Positions 46,201 to 56,110 of a stretch of DNA of 64,000 bases are shown one piece after another (the first letter of the stretch is position 1; each line of letters begins with the position of its first letter). The DNA is taken from positions 1,302,001-1,366,000 of the forward strand of contig JABCRI010001343.1 of NCBI GenBank assembly GCA_015143295.1, read 5' to 3'. The position numbers and the translations under genes are program-made. A model generated the notes under the pieces. That model was given only the letters and a program-made list of their open reading frames with translations, made no database searches and was not told the DNA's origin. Origin of the DNA: Tetracentron sinense. Taxonomy: Eukaryota; Streptophyta; Magnoliopsida; Trochodendrales; Trochodendraceae.

Positions 46201-46905
46201 TGTTTCAGTATTCGTTATTCAAGGAGTGTCACTTTTTAGACACCTACCATTCAACGTTGAATTCCAAGAAGCTGACTAAGGACATGACTAGCCGGGTGGG
46301 ACCAGATATGAAGGCCGCTATCATGGGGGTTCGAGGAGGGACCCCCATGTGGGAATGTGAAAGGGTATACTTCCCTTTGAACCCCGGTAGTCACTGGCTG
46401 TTGGTTGTGCTTGAACCCCCCACAAGGCGTATCCTCCTGCTGGACTCATTCTTCCCACACCCGGCATTACAACATGGAGATCATATCTCAGCTATCACAG
46501 TGAGGATGCCTGCACTGTTTCACATGTGTGGTGACAACTCAGCTTTCTTAGGTCAAAAATGGGAAGTCGTAGAAGTCAAAAATATACCAAAACAGAAGAA
46601 TACGTAAGTCTTCCAAAACATTTAATCTTATATTTACCAATACACTAACATGACTCATCCTAAGCAACTATAACTGTTTGTTTTGCATATTCAGTCGGGA
46701 CTGTGGAGTGTTCGTTATGAAATATATTGACTTCTTATGCGCTGACTTACCCATTAGGTTCACTCAGGTATTTGTACTCACATTGGTGAATATCATCAAT
46801 CATTTGTAGCATACTGACTTTGTCTAACTATTTTTGTAGGACGATATATCTTCAATGCGGAAGCGAATAGCTTTCGATGTTATGACGGGATCAGTGAAGG
46901 CGTGA
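43241..46905 (+). CDS. DUF1985-ULP1-like cysteine protease (MULE-borne)
   Basis: A predicted SUMO/ubiquitin-like protease (peptidase family C48) fused to a plant DUF1985 region. Nine coding exons: 43241-43918, 44017-44169, 44287-44604, 44721-45137, 45226-45462, 46027-46122, 46209-46603, 46695-46767, 46840-46905. Every border is GT...AG and the sum is exactly 811 codons with one stop. The ATG at 43241 follows a leader acceptor (TTTTGCAG). Domains: basic N-terminus; DUF1985-like region about 25-270; an acidic Asp/Glu then Gly-Asp run about 300-365; a PAKKRK nuclear signal near 375; a D-(Q/R)-V-V repeat and two TQGHSF repeats (about 395-500); C48 domain about 634-800 with His695 (GSHW), Asp712 (LLDS), Gln762 and Cys768 (RDCG), the full catalytic set. 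Substrate unknown. By analogy with VANDAL DUF1985 proteins it might counter silencing of its own element (inference). Confidence 0.85.
44229..44286 (+). repeat. Duplicated splice acceptor in ULP intron 2
   Basis: ATCATTTGTTGTTTTACAGATC occurs at 44226-44247 and again at 44267-44288, giving two possible AG acceptors 41 bp apart. Using the first would shift the frame, so the second (exon start 44287) was chosen. Confidence 0.7.
45463..46026 (+). repeat. ULP intron 5 with about 15 TTTTCGG motifs
   Basis: The commonest form is GCCATTTTCGGTATTTCAG, repeated within larger units that also carry TGATGAATCCAGTAG. All are on the sense strand. TTTCAG ends look like splice acceptors, which could confuse splicing of this intron. 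Confidence 0.88.
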
Positions 46906-47159
46906 TGGGCTGTGATAACGTCCCGATGTTGGATGCTGAGGTCCTATGATGAAGAGGAGGGAAAAGATAGGCCAGGGTGCAGTTTATTGATGGACTATTA
47001 TGGATTGTTATGGATGAATGGATCGATTGTTATGGACTTTTATGGATTGTTACAATGATGTTGTAATGTTGTAATATTGACTTGTTATGGATTATTTGTG
47101 TACAGTCCTGTAATGTTGTGTATTTAGAGTGATGATTTTTGTCATTTATTACAATATCC
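46906..47159. other. 3' region of the ULP1-like gene
   Basis: TATGGATTGTTATGGA-type short repeats follow the stop. No frame. It precedes the next motif array. Confidence 0.5.
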
Positions 47160-47830
47160 AGTGCGGATTTTTGGTATTTTCGCCATATTACACATTATTT
47201 TTGGCATAACAGGGCTCAATTTCGGCATTTTACACTGTCCCAGTAGCCATTTTCGGCATAATAGGGCTAATTTTCGGCATTTTACACTGTCCAGTAGCCA
47301 TTTTCGGCATAACAGGGCCAATTTTCGGCATTTGTCACTGTCCAGTAGCCATTTTCGGCATAACAGGGCTCATTTTCGGCATTTTACACTGTCCAGTAGC
47401 CATTTTCGGCATAACAGAGCTCATTTTCGGCATTTTACACTCCAATTTCGGTATTCTACAGTACTGTATTTTCGGCATTTTTCTGTTGCATTCCAATGCA
47501 GATTTTCGGCATTTTCAGTAGCCATTTTCGGCATTTTGTAGCCAATTTCGTTAGTTTTCTGTCATTTTCGTCATTTTGCTTTTGCATTCCAGTCGGCATT
47601 TTCAGCAACTTATAGCCATTTTCGGCATTTTTTGGTTGCATTCCAGTGCAGATTTTTGGCATTTTCGCCAATTCCAGTAGCCATTTTCGGTATTTTCTTG
47701 TCATTTTCGGTTGCATTCCAATAGGCATTTCTGCCATTTCCAGTAGCCATTTTCACCATTTTATAGCCATTTTTGGTACTTTTCCTGTCATTTTCAGCAT
47801 TATCAGATCAATTTTCGGCATTTGTCAGTC
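47160..47830 (+). repeat. Intergenic array with about 17 TTTTCGG motifs
   Basis: Here the motif is TTTTCGGCAT rather than TTTTCGGTAT. At 47298, 47349 and 47400 a 51-bp unit repeats in tandem (CCATTTTCGGCATAACAG...CACTGTCCAGTAG); the rest are irregular. It lies between the convergent stops of the ULP1-like and MURA genes. Frames at 47161-47541 and 47456-47737 are repeat artefacts. Confidence 0.88.
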
Positions 47831-47944
47831 ATTTTCCATCTTTTTTGAGATTCTCTAATATTGGATAAATAATAGAGAACCTTGAAACCAACCATTCATT
47901 AAGCATTACATGTTTTTAATTACATTCAACATTAGAGACTACAC

Positions 47945-50441
47945 TCAACCACCATGGGGGATAAGATTATTACATGTTTGCCTATTGTGCCCAGTTTGTT
48001 TACATCTTCCACATCTTATAGTGGACCTTTCCTCACCCTGTGAGAGAATTCTATTCTTCTTCGGCCTTCCTGAACGTCTTCTTCCCACCGGTGGTTTAAT
48101 CCTCTCCATCTCTACCATGATTTTAGGTAGGAGGTCCCATGATTTTTTGTCAAGCAGTGGATATATTGACTCTTGGTAGGTGGCTTGGTACGTCAATGAT
48201 GTGTAGAATGGCGAACAATAGTTGTATGGATCTACCCGATACTTTCTACATCCAGCCAACGCATGTTCACAAGGCAACCCTATTTTATAGAATTTCCCAC
48301 AAGTGCAATTCCCATCAAGAAGCTTTACAGTATCTCGATTGTTTTTCCCAACCACGTAATACTGATACATAGCAATTCCATGAGAATCTAAATAACGTGC
48401 CTTTGATTGTCCCTTTTGTATTTGCTCTTCGGCCCATGTTGTTAGCCTGCCATTCAATTGCATAGCGCTGATTTTTCGGTTGTAGAACATATTTTGTATC
48501 TTGAGTCGCACATTCTCCAAAAGCATAGTGACTGGATATTCTCTTGCTTCTTTCAGCAAACTATTCAAACTCTCGGTTATGTTCGTAGTCAGCACATTAT
48601 ACCTCTTCGCACTATAAAAGGCTCGGGCCCATTTCTCTTTCGGTATTGCATCCAACCATTGCACAACGAGAGGGTTTGCAGCTGCGAGTTCTGCCATCAT
48701 CTCATGAAACTTGTTTTCCCTACATGTCTTCATGGCTTTCCAGAAATACGAAAACAATTGTTTATCCTTGAATGTTGCGTACATATTTTGGCTAATGTGG
48801 AATGCGCAGTAGCCATGAATTGCATGTGGGAATACAACAGAGACTTGGCTTATCAAACTGACATGTCGATCTGTAACAATCACTAGATCATCTATGTGTC
48901 CAAGTGCTCTTGATAATTGAGTTAAGAAAAAATTGTAAGTAACATTATTCTCCGACTCCGCTATCCCAAGGGCAACTGGAAATATGTGATTGTCTCCGTC
49001 TAGAGCTGTTGCGGCGATTAGTATTCCTTTGTATTTTCCCTTTAAATGTGTCCCATCAATGGCTATCACTTTCCGTAAAGTCGTCTGAAAACTTCGAATA
49101 CATGGTCCAAGAGCCATAAAACATCTTTCAAATGCCTCATTTTCAGGGTCAGCCACTATTGCTGTTACTGTGCCCGGATTAGTCCTTTTAAGTTCATGAA
49201 AATAGGCAGGGAGTTCAACATAAGAGTGGTCGTATGAACCTCTAACTGTTTCAATGGCAATCTCCTTAGCTTTCCAAGCTTTCCTGTAACTCATTTTAAC
49301 CCCATATTCTTCCCACACATCATGAATAATCTCTTTGGGCTTATACGAGACATTTGCCTCAATACGTCCCACAACCATGTCACTCACAACTAAACTGGTT
49401 GCTTGTCGATGATCGGTACCACCTAAGGGATATCCACAAGAGTGATGTGAATTATAAGTCTTTATTTTGAAGACACCAACCTCATTCACTTTCGATGCAC
49501 GCAATCTCCAGCTGCAATTATCTATAAGACATCTAACTGTGTACTTTTGTTTATTTGAATCCATAACCTTGAATTGAAAATTTTTTCGCATCGCATATCT
49601 AGACAGTACATTTTGTAGACGTCTTTTGTCCTTAAATAATTGCCCAAGCGATATTTCACCAGCTTCCACTCCAGTTTCAAACTCTGATGCTTCCCAATTT
49701 ACATAGTCATCTACATAGTCATTTAGTTGGATCCCAACATTTGCCAGTGATTGTACTGGAGCTTGTGGTGATGATGGAGCTTGTGCTGATGATTCTACAC
49801 AAGCTTGTGGAGGAGCTTGTGGTGATAGTTCTAGATGAGCTTCTGTATCTACTTGTCTTACTCGACGAAAAGCAGACACTGAGGAACTAGGAATATCAGC
49901 ATGCGGGGTATGAGAGTGTATAGTCCTTGTGTCTCACTCTACTGTTGCCTCCCTATGTAAAAAGTCTTCAAGCTTATCGCAGACACCGTATGTTGCTACA
50001 TCTTCATCTTGATTAAAATCACTATAAAAATCATGCTCATCTTCATCAATTGAGCTTGAGTCTATACTTTCTAAACCTTCATCACCATTATCATTTTCAG
50101 CCTCCTGATTATGAGTCCCCTTATAGAAAGGAATGGCAGTCTTCCGAATATGAGGATCAACAACCTCCTGAACACGCTGATATTCACAACTCGCATCATT
50201 CATCGTCTGTAATATCACTGGGAGGGATTGGCGCTGGTGTAGGAATCAAACACCTCACTATAATCTCATACTCTTCCAGTCGAGTGTTAATCAATTGATA
50301 AACTTTATCCAATAGTTTGCCATATGTCATTTTCAAAGATAATTGTAACAACTTTGATTTTCCACCACTGTATACGTACCCTCGAACAGGGTCATCAATG
50401 TTCCACTCACCGTCATAACAACAAACTACTGATATCGGCAT
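47945..50441 (-). CDS. MURA-type Mutator transposase
   Basis: Catalyses cut-and-paste movement of the MULE. The main exon is 49886-47945, open for 644 residues counted from 49879. In that numbering it has a MuDR-type DNA-binding region (about 75-150), the transposase core with D275 (AIDGTHLKGKYKG), D337 (VTDRH), GYCAFH at 356-361 and E436 (TNITES), a SWIM finger (C525, C527, C537, H539) and a C-terminal CCHC knuckle (C623, C626, H631, C636). Upstream, a first coding exon starts at the ATG at 50441 (MPISVVCCYDGEWN), right after acceptor ATTGCAG, and an acidic frame lies at 50218-49938. Joining is uncertain: either two introns of about 51-52 bp, or one of 341 bp from CCTCCCA/GTGATA to CCTCAG/TGTCT, which is also in phase. 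No stop was seen in the catalytic part. Confidence 0.85.
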
Positions 50442-50444
50442 TAT

Positions 50445-51240
50445 CTGCAATATCGGGAAAACACTCAATCCATTAAAGTAATCTGTAAAGTTTTGAAAAT
50501 GAGCGCTGTAACCATTAAAAATGTACTGTAATAACGAAAACCATCGAAAAAGCACTGTCATATCGAAATTGCAATAACAGCAAACCCCCGAAAATGAGCA
50601 CTGTAACCATCGAAAAGCACTGTCAAAACAGAAAACCACCGAAAATGAGGATAAAAGCATCGAAAATACACTGTAATATCGAAAATGCAATAACAGAAAA
50701 ATCCCAAAAATAAGCACTGTAACCATCGAAAAGCAATGTAAAAACATAAAACCACCGAAAATGAGCATCAAAGCATCGAAAATATACTGTAATATCGAAA
50801 ATGCAATAACAGAAAACCACTGAAAATGAGCACTGTAACCATCGAAATAGCACTATAAAAACAGAAAACCACCTAAAATGAGCATAAAATCATAAAAAAT
50901 GCACTGTAATATGGACAAAACCACCGAAAATGAGCATAAAACCATCAAAAAAGCACTGTGATATCGAAAATGCAATAACATCAAACCCCCGAAAATGACC
51001 ACAAAACCGTCGAAAATGAGCTCAAAACCACCGAAAATGAGCACTGTAATATCGAAAATGCACTGTGATCAAAGATAACCACCGAAAGTGAGCAAAAAAA
51101 CATCGAACTTCGTCACTGTAACCATCGCAAATGAACTCTAATAACAGAAAATCCCGAAAATGAGCATATAACCCTAGCAAATACCGAATATGACCACTGT
51201 AACCATCGCAAAATGGATCAAAAACGTATCAAACACTTAC
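50445..51240 (-). repeat. MURA leader intron with reverse TTTTCGG motifs
   Basis: A 796-bp predicted 5' UTR intron (donor GTAAGTG at 51240, acceptor ATTGCAG at 50445). On the plus strand it carries about 8 CCGAAA(A/G)TGAGC and about 15 ATCGAAAA elements, mixed with AGCACTGTAA. In the sense of the MURA transcript these read TTTTCGG and TTTTCGAT. Open frames here are artefacts. Confidence 0.85.
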
Positions 51241-51515
51241 CCTATGTTCTTGTTCTCCTTGTTCTTCTTGTTCTTCTTCTTCAACTTCTTCTTCTTGAAA
51301 AGGGTTTCAGATGAAGCAGAAAAGTTCAGCTCAGTTTGTGTTGAAGGGTTTCAGAGGAAGCAGAAGGGTTTAGCTCGTTGCAACGAAGGGGAAAGCTTGG
51401 TTTCGGATGAACGCTTCAAGGAAAGGGAATCGCAATATTTAACCTCTGTCGCAGAATGTTGCAGCCAACAGAGATGGGGGTAGGGGTATTTTGAAGAAAA
51501 AAAAATAGTGGAAAG

Positions 51516-51623
51516 CACGTGCTCCACTAAAATCACTGTTGGAGCCTACATAAGTAAAATTTTCAAAACGGAACCCATATTCGGGTTTTTTCATAATACG
51601 GAGCCTATATCCATACTTTCCTC
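51516..51623 (-). repeat. MULE right terminal inverted repeat
   Basis: The complement starts GAGGAAAGTATGGATATAGG and ends at CACGTG, the mirror of 41999-42106. Confidence 0.9.
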
Positions 51624-51654
51624 TTTTTACCCTTTAAGACCATCTTTTCGAAAA

Positions 51655-51920
51655 GGAAAATAGTCACTTCCTCGGGCCGAGGAGGTGACTTACCGTCTCG
51701 TCCCCTCGTTTTGGGGCCACGTGTCCCCTTTTTACTTCATCAACTGTGGTTAAGATTCGATCAACCCTAGGGTTCACACATCTACCCTTGGTTTTTAGAA
51801 AAGAAAAAAAACATTTAAATTAACCACAAGAGGTGGTTAATTTTTTAACCATAGTTCAATGGGTTTGTGAGAGTGAGGAGGAATAGTCCCCTCCTCCACA
51901 CAAGGAGGTGACTATTGCTC
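51655..51920. mobile_element. Mutator-type MITE (266 bp)
   Basis: Flanked by a perfect 9-bp duplication TTTCGAAAA (51646-51654 and 51921-51929). Inverted ends: GGAAAATAGTCACTTCCTC and the complement of GAGCAATAGTCACCTCCTT. No coding capacity. It lies 22 bp from the MULE target duplication. Confidence 0.75.
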
Positions 51921-51929
51921 TTTCGAAAA

Positions 51930-52575
51930 ATCCCTTAAAGCACCTTGCTTTTAAGGGAGTTATTTTTCTAGGTTTTCTCATGTGTGTAACAATGAAGCAT
52001 ATGGGAGTTCTCTGTTTTAGGACAAAAATATCCCTCATAAAGTCTTTAACACACTTTTTACCATGTCCGCATAAGAAAAAGAAGAAGATACCACCTTCGG
52101 TTCTAATCCAATACATTTTAGAGGTAAGTATTTTTTTTTTTTGCAAACCAATGTAAGCTTAAACCTAACTAAGATCAAACTGAAACCTCACTCACACACC
52201 GAAATTAAAATATCCAGGCATTTTGACATGTATCGACCAAATATTAGTAGATTTCAAAATTAGTTTCAGTAAATCGGAAGTAGTTCTCACTATATTCAAA
52301 AACACAACTCTATTAAGTGAAAATGTGTCTGGATATCAAACATTTTGTGATTGGATATCGAAAGTTTTTGGTCGATATCGAAATTATTTGGTCAATATTG
52401 AAATATTTGTTCTCTAAATCGAATTTTTATTTCTAGATATAAAATAACAAAGTTTTGGTATTTAGCAAATTAGTTTTGATATCGAACAAACAGTTATGGT
52501 ATGTATGTAAAAAAAAATTGATTGTTGAGGTAAATTTTGATATTTATGTACAAATTTTCTAACTTTATTTAATAT
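51930..52575. other. AT-rich sequence, possible old AUG3 upstream region
   Basis: Removing the MULE and MITE puts this next to the AUG3 leader, so it may be the former promoter. No gene, clear TATA or repeat border recognised; short ATCGAAA/ATATCGAA stretches at 52320-52480 only. Confidence 0.4.
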
Positions 52576-53260
52576 TGTAGAGACCCGAATTTGAATTCCC
52601 AGTTTATATCTTGTTTACTAAGGGTAGGTTAATCTTTTGTTATATTATTGTGCATGTCGTGATTATAATGGCTAAGCGGTGTAGATGGTTTAAAGCTTAA
52701 GTGTTGAAAAAAGTGGAAAAACATAGCATGCGATCGATCGCATGGTAGCTACGATTGATCGTACTCAGTGAAAAACTGGGGAATATTTCTATTTAGTGTA
52801 CGATCGATCACAGGGAAGCTACTATCGATCGCACTCAGTTGAATTACCTGGGAAATTTTCTGTGTAGAATGTGATAGATCAACATCTCACGCAAAAGAAT
52901 TTTTAAAAGAGTTACGAAAATCAGGGTTTTAAACCCCTGAGCTATAAATAAAAGTTCTATTTTGAGAGTTTTAGGGTTCTAACTTTTCTATACCTAATTT
53001 GACAAATAGGGGATAGAAAACCTAGGGTTCTAAATAAGAGATTGCTTAGAGAGCAAGGAGATTGTTTGGAGATTGCAAGGAAAACTTGGAAATCAGCATT
53101 AAACCTTCTTGGGAGTGTTTTGAATCAAAAGGAATGATTTCAAAGGTCGATATACTATCCAACTCAAGTTTATTATGAATTTATGTGTTTAAGATTGTTT
53201 AAGCTACAAATAATGGAGTATTATCATGTTTATGGTAAGATTGTAGACTATGGATTATGG
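52576..53260 (+). mobile_element. LTR fragment with CGATCGATCG palindromes
   Basis: TGTAGAGACCCGAATTTG at 52576 looks like the start of a gypsy LTR. At 52725-52845 there are GCGATCGATCGCATGG, ACGATCGATCACAGGG and CTATCGATCGCACTC. ATAAATAAAAG (52945) could be its TATA region. The right border and target duplication were not found. Confidence 0.45.
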
Positions 53261-53439
53261 GTTATTTTGTTTGGGAATGAGTTTGTGAATATAAATTGGG
53301 GTTTTTATAAAGTATTGTGTGATGTTTAATATTATGAATGAATGAAATGGATGATGAAAATATATATGGATGAATTTTATGAATTTATGTGGTTTGTGGA
53401 TTGTGTACAAATAGAGGATGAGCTTATATGATGGAAGAG

Positions 53440-53759
53440 GAGCATTCCTAGCAGCCTCACCAAATTTCACTCACAAAAAGTCATGTTGATGAGCCACTTT
53501 TTTAAAACACTCCCTCACCAAAATAGCCAAACCTTTCATTATTTTATTATTTGTGTCACTTCCACGATAAAAAAGGAAGAGAGAAACCTTTATTTTATTT
53601 GTGTGGGCCCACAAAGAAGGAGGGAAAGAGAGATTTTTAACTTTGGTGAGTGTATAGTGACTCACCAAACCGAAAACATCAAATTGGTGAGGCTGTTGGG
53701 GGCGTAATTTAACACTTTTTAGCTATCTGGCTCACCAAAATGACCAAGTAGGAATGCTC
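53440..53759. mobile_element. PIF/Harbinger-type MITE (320 bp)
   Basis: Ends GAGCATTCCTAGCAGCCTC and the complement of GAGCATTCCTACTTGGTC, with CTCACCAAA motifs inside both. No coding capacity. It shares its terminus with the Harbinger element 40 bp to the right, so it is probably a deletion relative. Flanking bases do not form a clean TAA/TTA pair. Confidence 0.65.
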
Positions 53760-53799
53760 TTAGTGAAATTACTATGAAAAGTTATACGAATAATGATAA

Positions 53800-56110
53800 G
53801 AGCATTCCTAGCAGCCTCGCCAAAATAGTTTTTTAGCTATTTTGGTGAGCCAATTGGCTAAAAAGTGCAAAATAACGTCTCCAGCAGCCTCATCAATTTG
53901 AAGATTTTTGTTTGGTGAGTACTGTACACTCACCAAATAATTAAATAATGTTTTCTCTCTCCCTATCTATTTCGTTTTCCCACGCAAACTCTTTTCTTCC
54001 CTCTTTTTTATCTGTGTTTTCTTCATAGTCGAGCACGCAAGGCGTTCTTCTTCTCATTGTCCCACGCCAAACTCGGCCATCCCACACCGTCCTCAGCCAT
54101 CCCACATCATGGCCGAACCTGGTAGAACTACCATCTGAGACCTACCTAGAACTGTAAGTTGTTCATACAACCTCTTTGTTTTTTCCAAATAATCTCTTCT
54201 CTAATGTTGTCCCTGCTAGATCTTTAGGTGTTTAGTTGTTTTTCATTTTAGATTTCTTTGATCCTATTTCATGGCCAAGAGAGAGGGAGAGATTATCGTT
54301 TTCTTTTACTAAAATCTTTATAGATCATGGTGGGATGTGGGTTTTCTGTAATAACTTCAAAGATGCAGTAATATTTACAATTACTATTTTCTTTATAGTT
54401 TGTGCAGAAAATGATTTTGAGATATTAATGATTGAATAGCTAATAGAAACCCTTTTGAATTTTGAGGAGCTCTTGTGATTAGTTTGAGCTTGAAAAGAAG
54501 TGAGAGATTAGAGAACAGTCCTGAGCATCTCCCTGTTGCACAGTGGGGACTTAAAAGTTAAAACATTTGCTTTAAACTTTACTGGTGAAACTGGTTGATC
54601 TGTAGAGGTAATTACATTAGAAAATTCATCTTTTGTGTTACCAACTTTGAAATTCTATTTTTAGACCAACTGGAAAGCACAGGTCTTGGGGGTGTGATGG
54701 TAAACCATTTTGTTTTTCAGAATGCATTTTCATCATTTAGGCATTCTTTGTGCGTTTTCAGCGTAAGTGTGTTCTTAAAGGAATGGTAGATTTTCATAGT
54801 CATGAACTCTATTGAATAAGAATTATCCTTGCAAACAATCATCCTCTTTTGGTGCAAACATAATTGAGGTTCATTGTCAAGGTAGAGGGGGCGGATGGGG
54901 CAGGGAAAGATTAAACTTCAAAGACGAGATGTTGTCTCTAGTTTTCTTTTGGCTCAAATCCATACAGAAGATAACAAGAAAATTCACATGATAAAACAGA
55001 GATAATATGACTATTTGGTTTAGAATCTTGCTTGTCTAGAATATATAATGTGGTATTTTCTGGTTTCTTGAACTTCAAAGATGCCTTCTTCAAGGACTCT
55101 ATCTTATCTTCGACTTTGTACACAATCGATACAGGCTTTCACCATGTAAACTTTCATATTTTTCTGTCATTCTGTTTAATATGCTTGATATGTGTTTTTA
55201 GGATGGATTCCCAAGAACAAGGAGATATGTCCTTCATGGATATTTTACATGGAGATGCTAACATGCTCAACTCGGTTTTGGGTGAATCTCAACAAAACCC
55301 AATATCTGTTGATTACTCTCAACCCCAAGTTGTTATGGCTCACACTAAGAAAGCACAATGGGGTTCCAGTTTCTCTATAGAGGAAGACAAGCTTTTGGTA
55401 TCATCGTGGCTAAATGTTGGCATGTATCCAGTGCAAGAGACTGACCAAAAACATAAACAATTTTGGGAAAGATGTCACACATACTTCCATGATCATAAGA
55501 ATTTTCCTATTGAATGAATTTATTCCCCCCTAATGAGTAGGTGGTCAATTATTTAAAAATCAGTATCTAAGTTTACTGCGTGCCTTTATCAAATTGAACA
55601 TCTCAACCAAAGTGGGACTACTGAGCATGACAGGGTATAACTTCTATTAAAAGCGTTCACTCAATACTTCAATTTACCAATTGTTTCAATATGCTAATTA
55701 TTTTTGTATTTGCTTTAATTTTTAGATTCAAAAGACAAGGTTTATGTATCACTCACAAAATAAAGATGTAGCTTTTCCATATGAACACTGTTGGAATTTG
55801 TTGAAAGGGGAACAAAAGTGGTTGTACCATGACAACAAGGACAAACAAAGAAGAAAATCATTTGTGACAACATCTGCTAATGTCAGTCATACTACGAGTT
55901 CAGTACTTGAAGGTGAGGGGGATAATGTGTCGCATGGTAATAATGTAGACTTTGAGAGACCAATAGGTAGGAAAGCCGAAAAGGCAAAAAGAAAGAGAAA
56001 AGAGGGTCCTTCCGAAGATGTTATGGAATTCATGAGGAAGAAAGTTGAAAGTTTTGAGGATGCACGTGTTCAAGGAGAAGAGATAATTCGCTTGGAAAAA
56101 GAAAGGCTTC
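53800..56110 (+). mobile_element. PIF/Harbinger element, left part
   Basis: It starts GAGCATTCCTAGCAGCCTC after a TAA target copy (53797-53799), the terminus also used by the MITE at 53440. It contains the Myb-like accessory gene (55203-56110). No DDE transposase was seen; it is cut at 56110 by a gypsy LTR, so the rest should lie beyond that element, outside the window. 53930-55200 holds the leader and a probable intron without other genes. Confidence 0.7.
55203..56110 (+). pseudogene. Harbinger Myb/SANT-like accessory protein (broken)
   Basis: In PIF/Harbinger elements this second protein binds DNA and works with the transposase. Exon 1 is 55203-55634 after acceptor TTTTAG, exon 2 starts at 55726 after TTTTAG, phase 0. 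Visible features: the trihelix/Myb start (GSSFSIEEDKLLVSSWLNVG), a YQIEHLNQSG end of that domain, then EHCWNLLKGEQKW and a basic, glutamate-rich C-terminal coiled coil. Two in-frame stops (TGA at 55515, TAA at about 55551) replace codons in exon 1. The 3' end is cut by the gypsy LTR at 56111, and the frame's final stop falls inside the LTR. Non-functional. Confidence 0.78.

Larger units (their letters stand above)
41999..51623. mobile_element. Mutator-like element (MULE) carrying a DUF1985-ULP1 gene
   Basis: 9625 bp, bounded by 108-bp inverted repeats and a perfect 9-bp duplication TTTTTACCC (41990-41998 and 51624-51632), typical of Mutator. It encodes two convergent genes: ULP1-like (+, 43241-46905) and MURA transposase (-, 50441-47945). 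Both have a GAA-rich 5' UTR exon and an approximately 800-bp leader intron rich in TTTTCGG motifs. MULEs with ULP1-like genes are known in plants (Kaonashi type). Both frames look functional, so the element may be recent or autonomous. Confidence 0.93.

Noticed and set aside
47161..47541. Histidine/phenylalanine-rich 126-residue frame
   Set aside because: Translation of the 51-bp intergenic motif array; no start context or domain.
50196..51044. Phenylalanine-rich frames on the minus strand upstream of MURA
   Set aside because: They come from the motif-rich leader intron. Only the last part, from the ATG at 50441, is plausible coding sequence.
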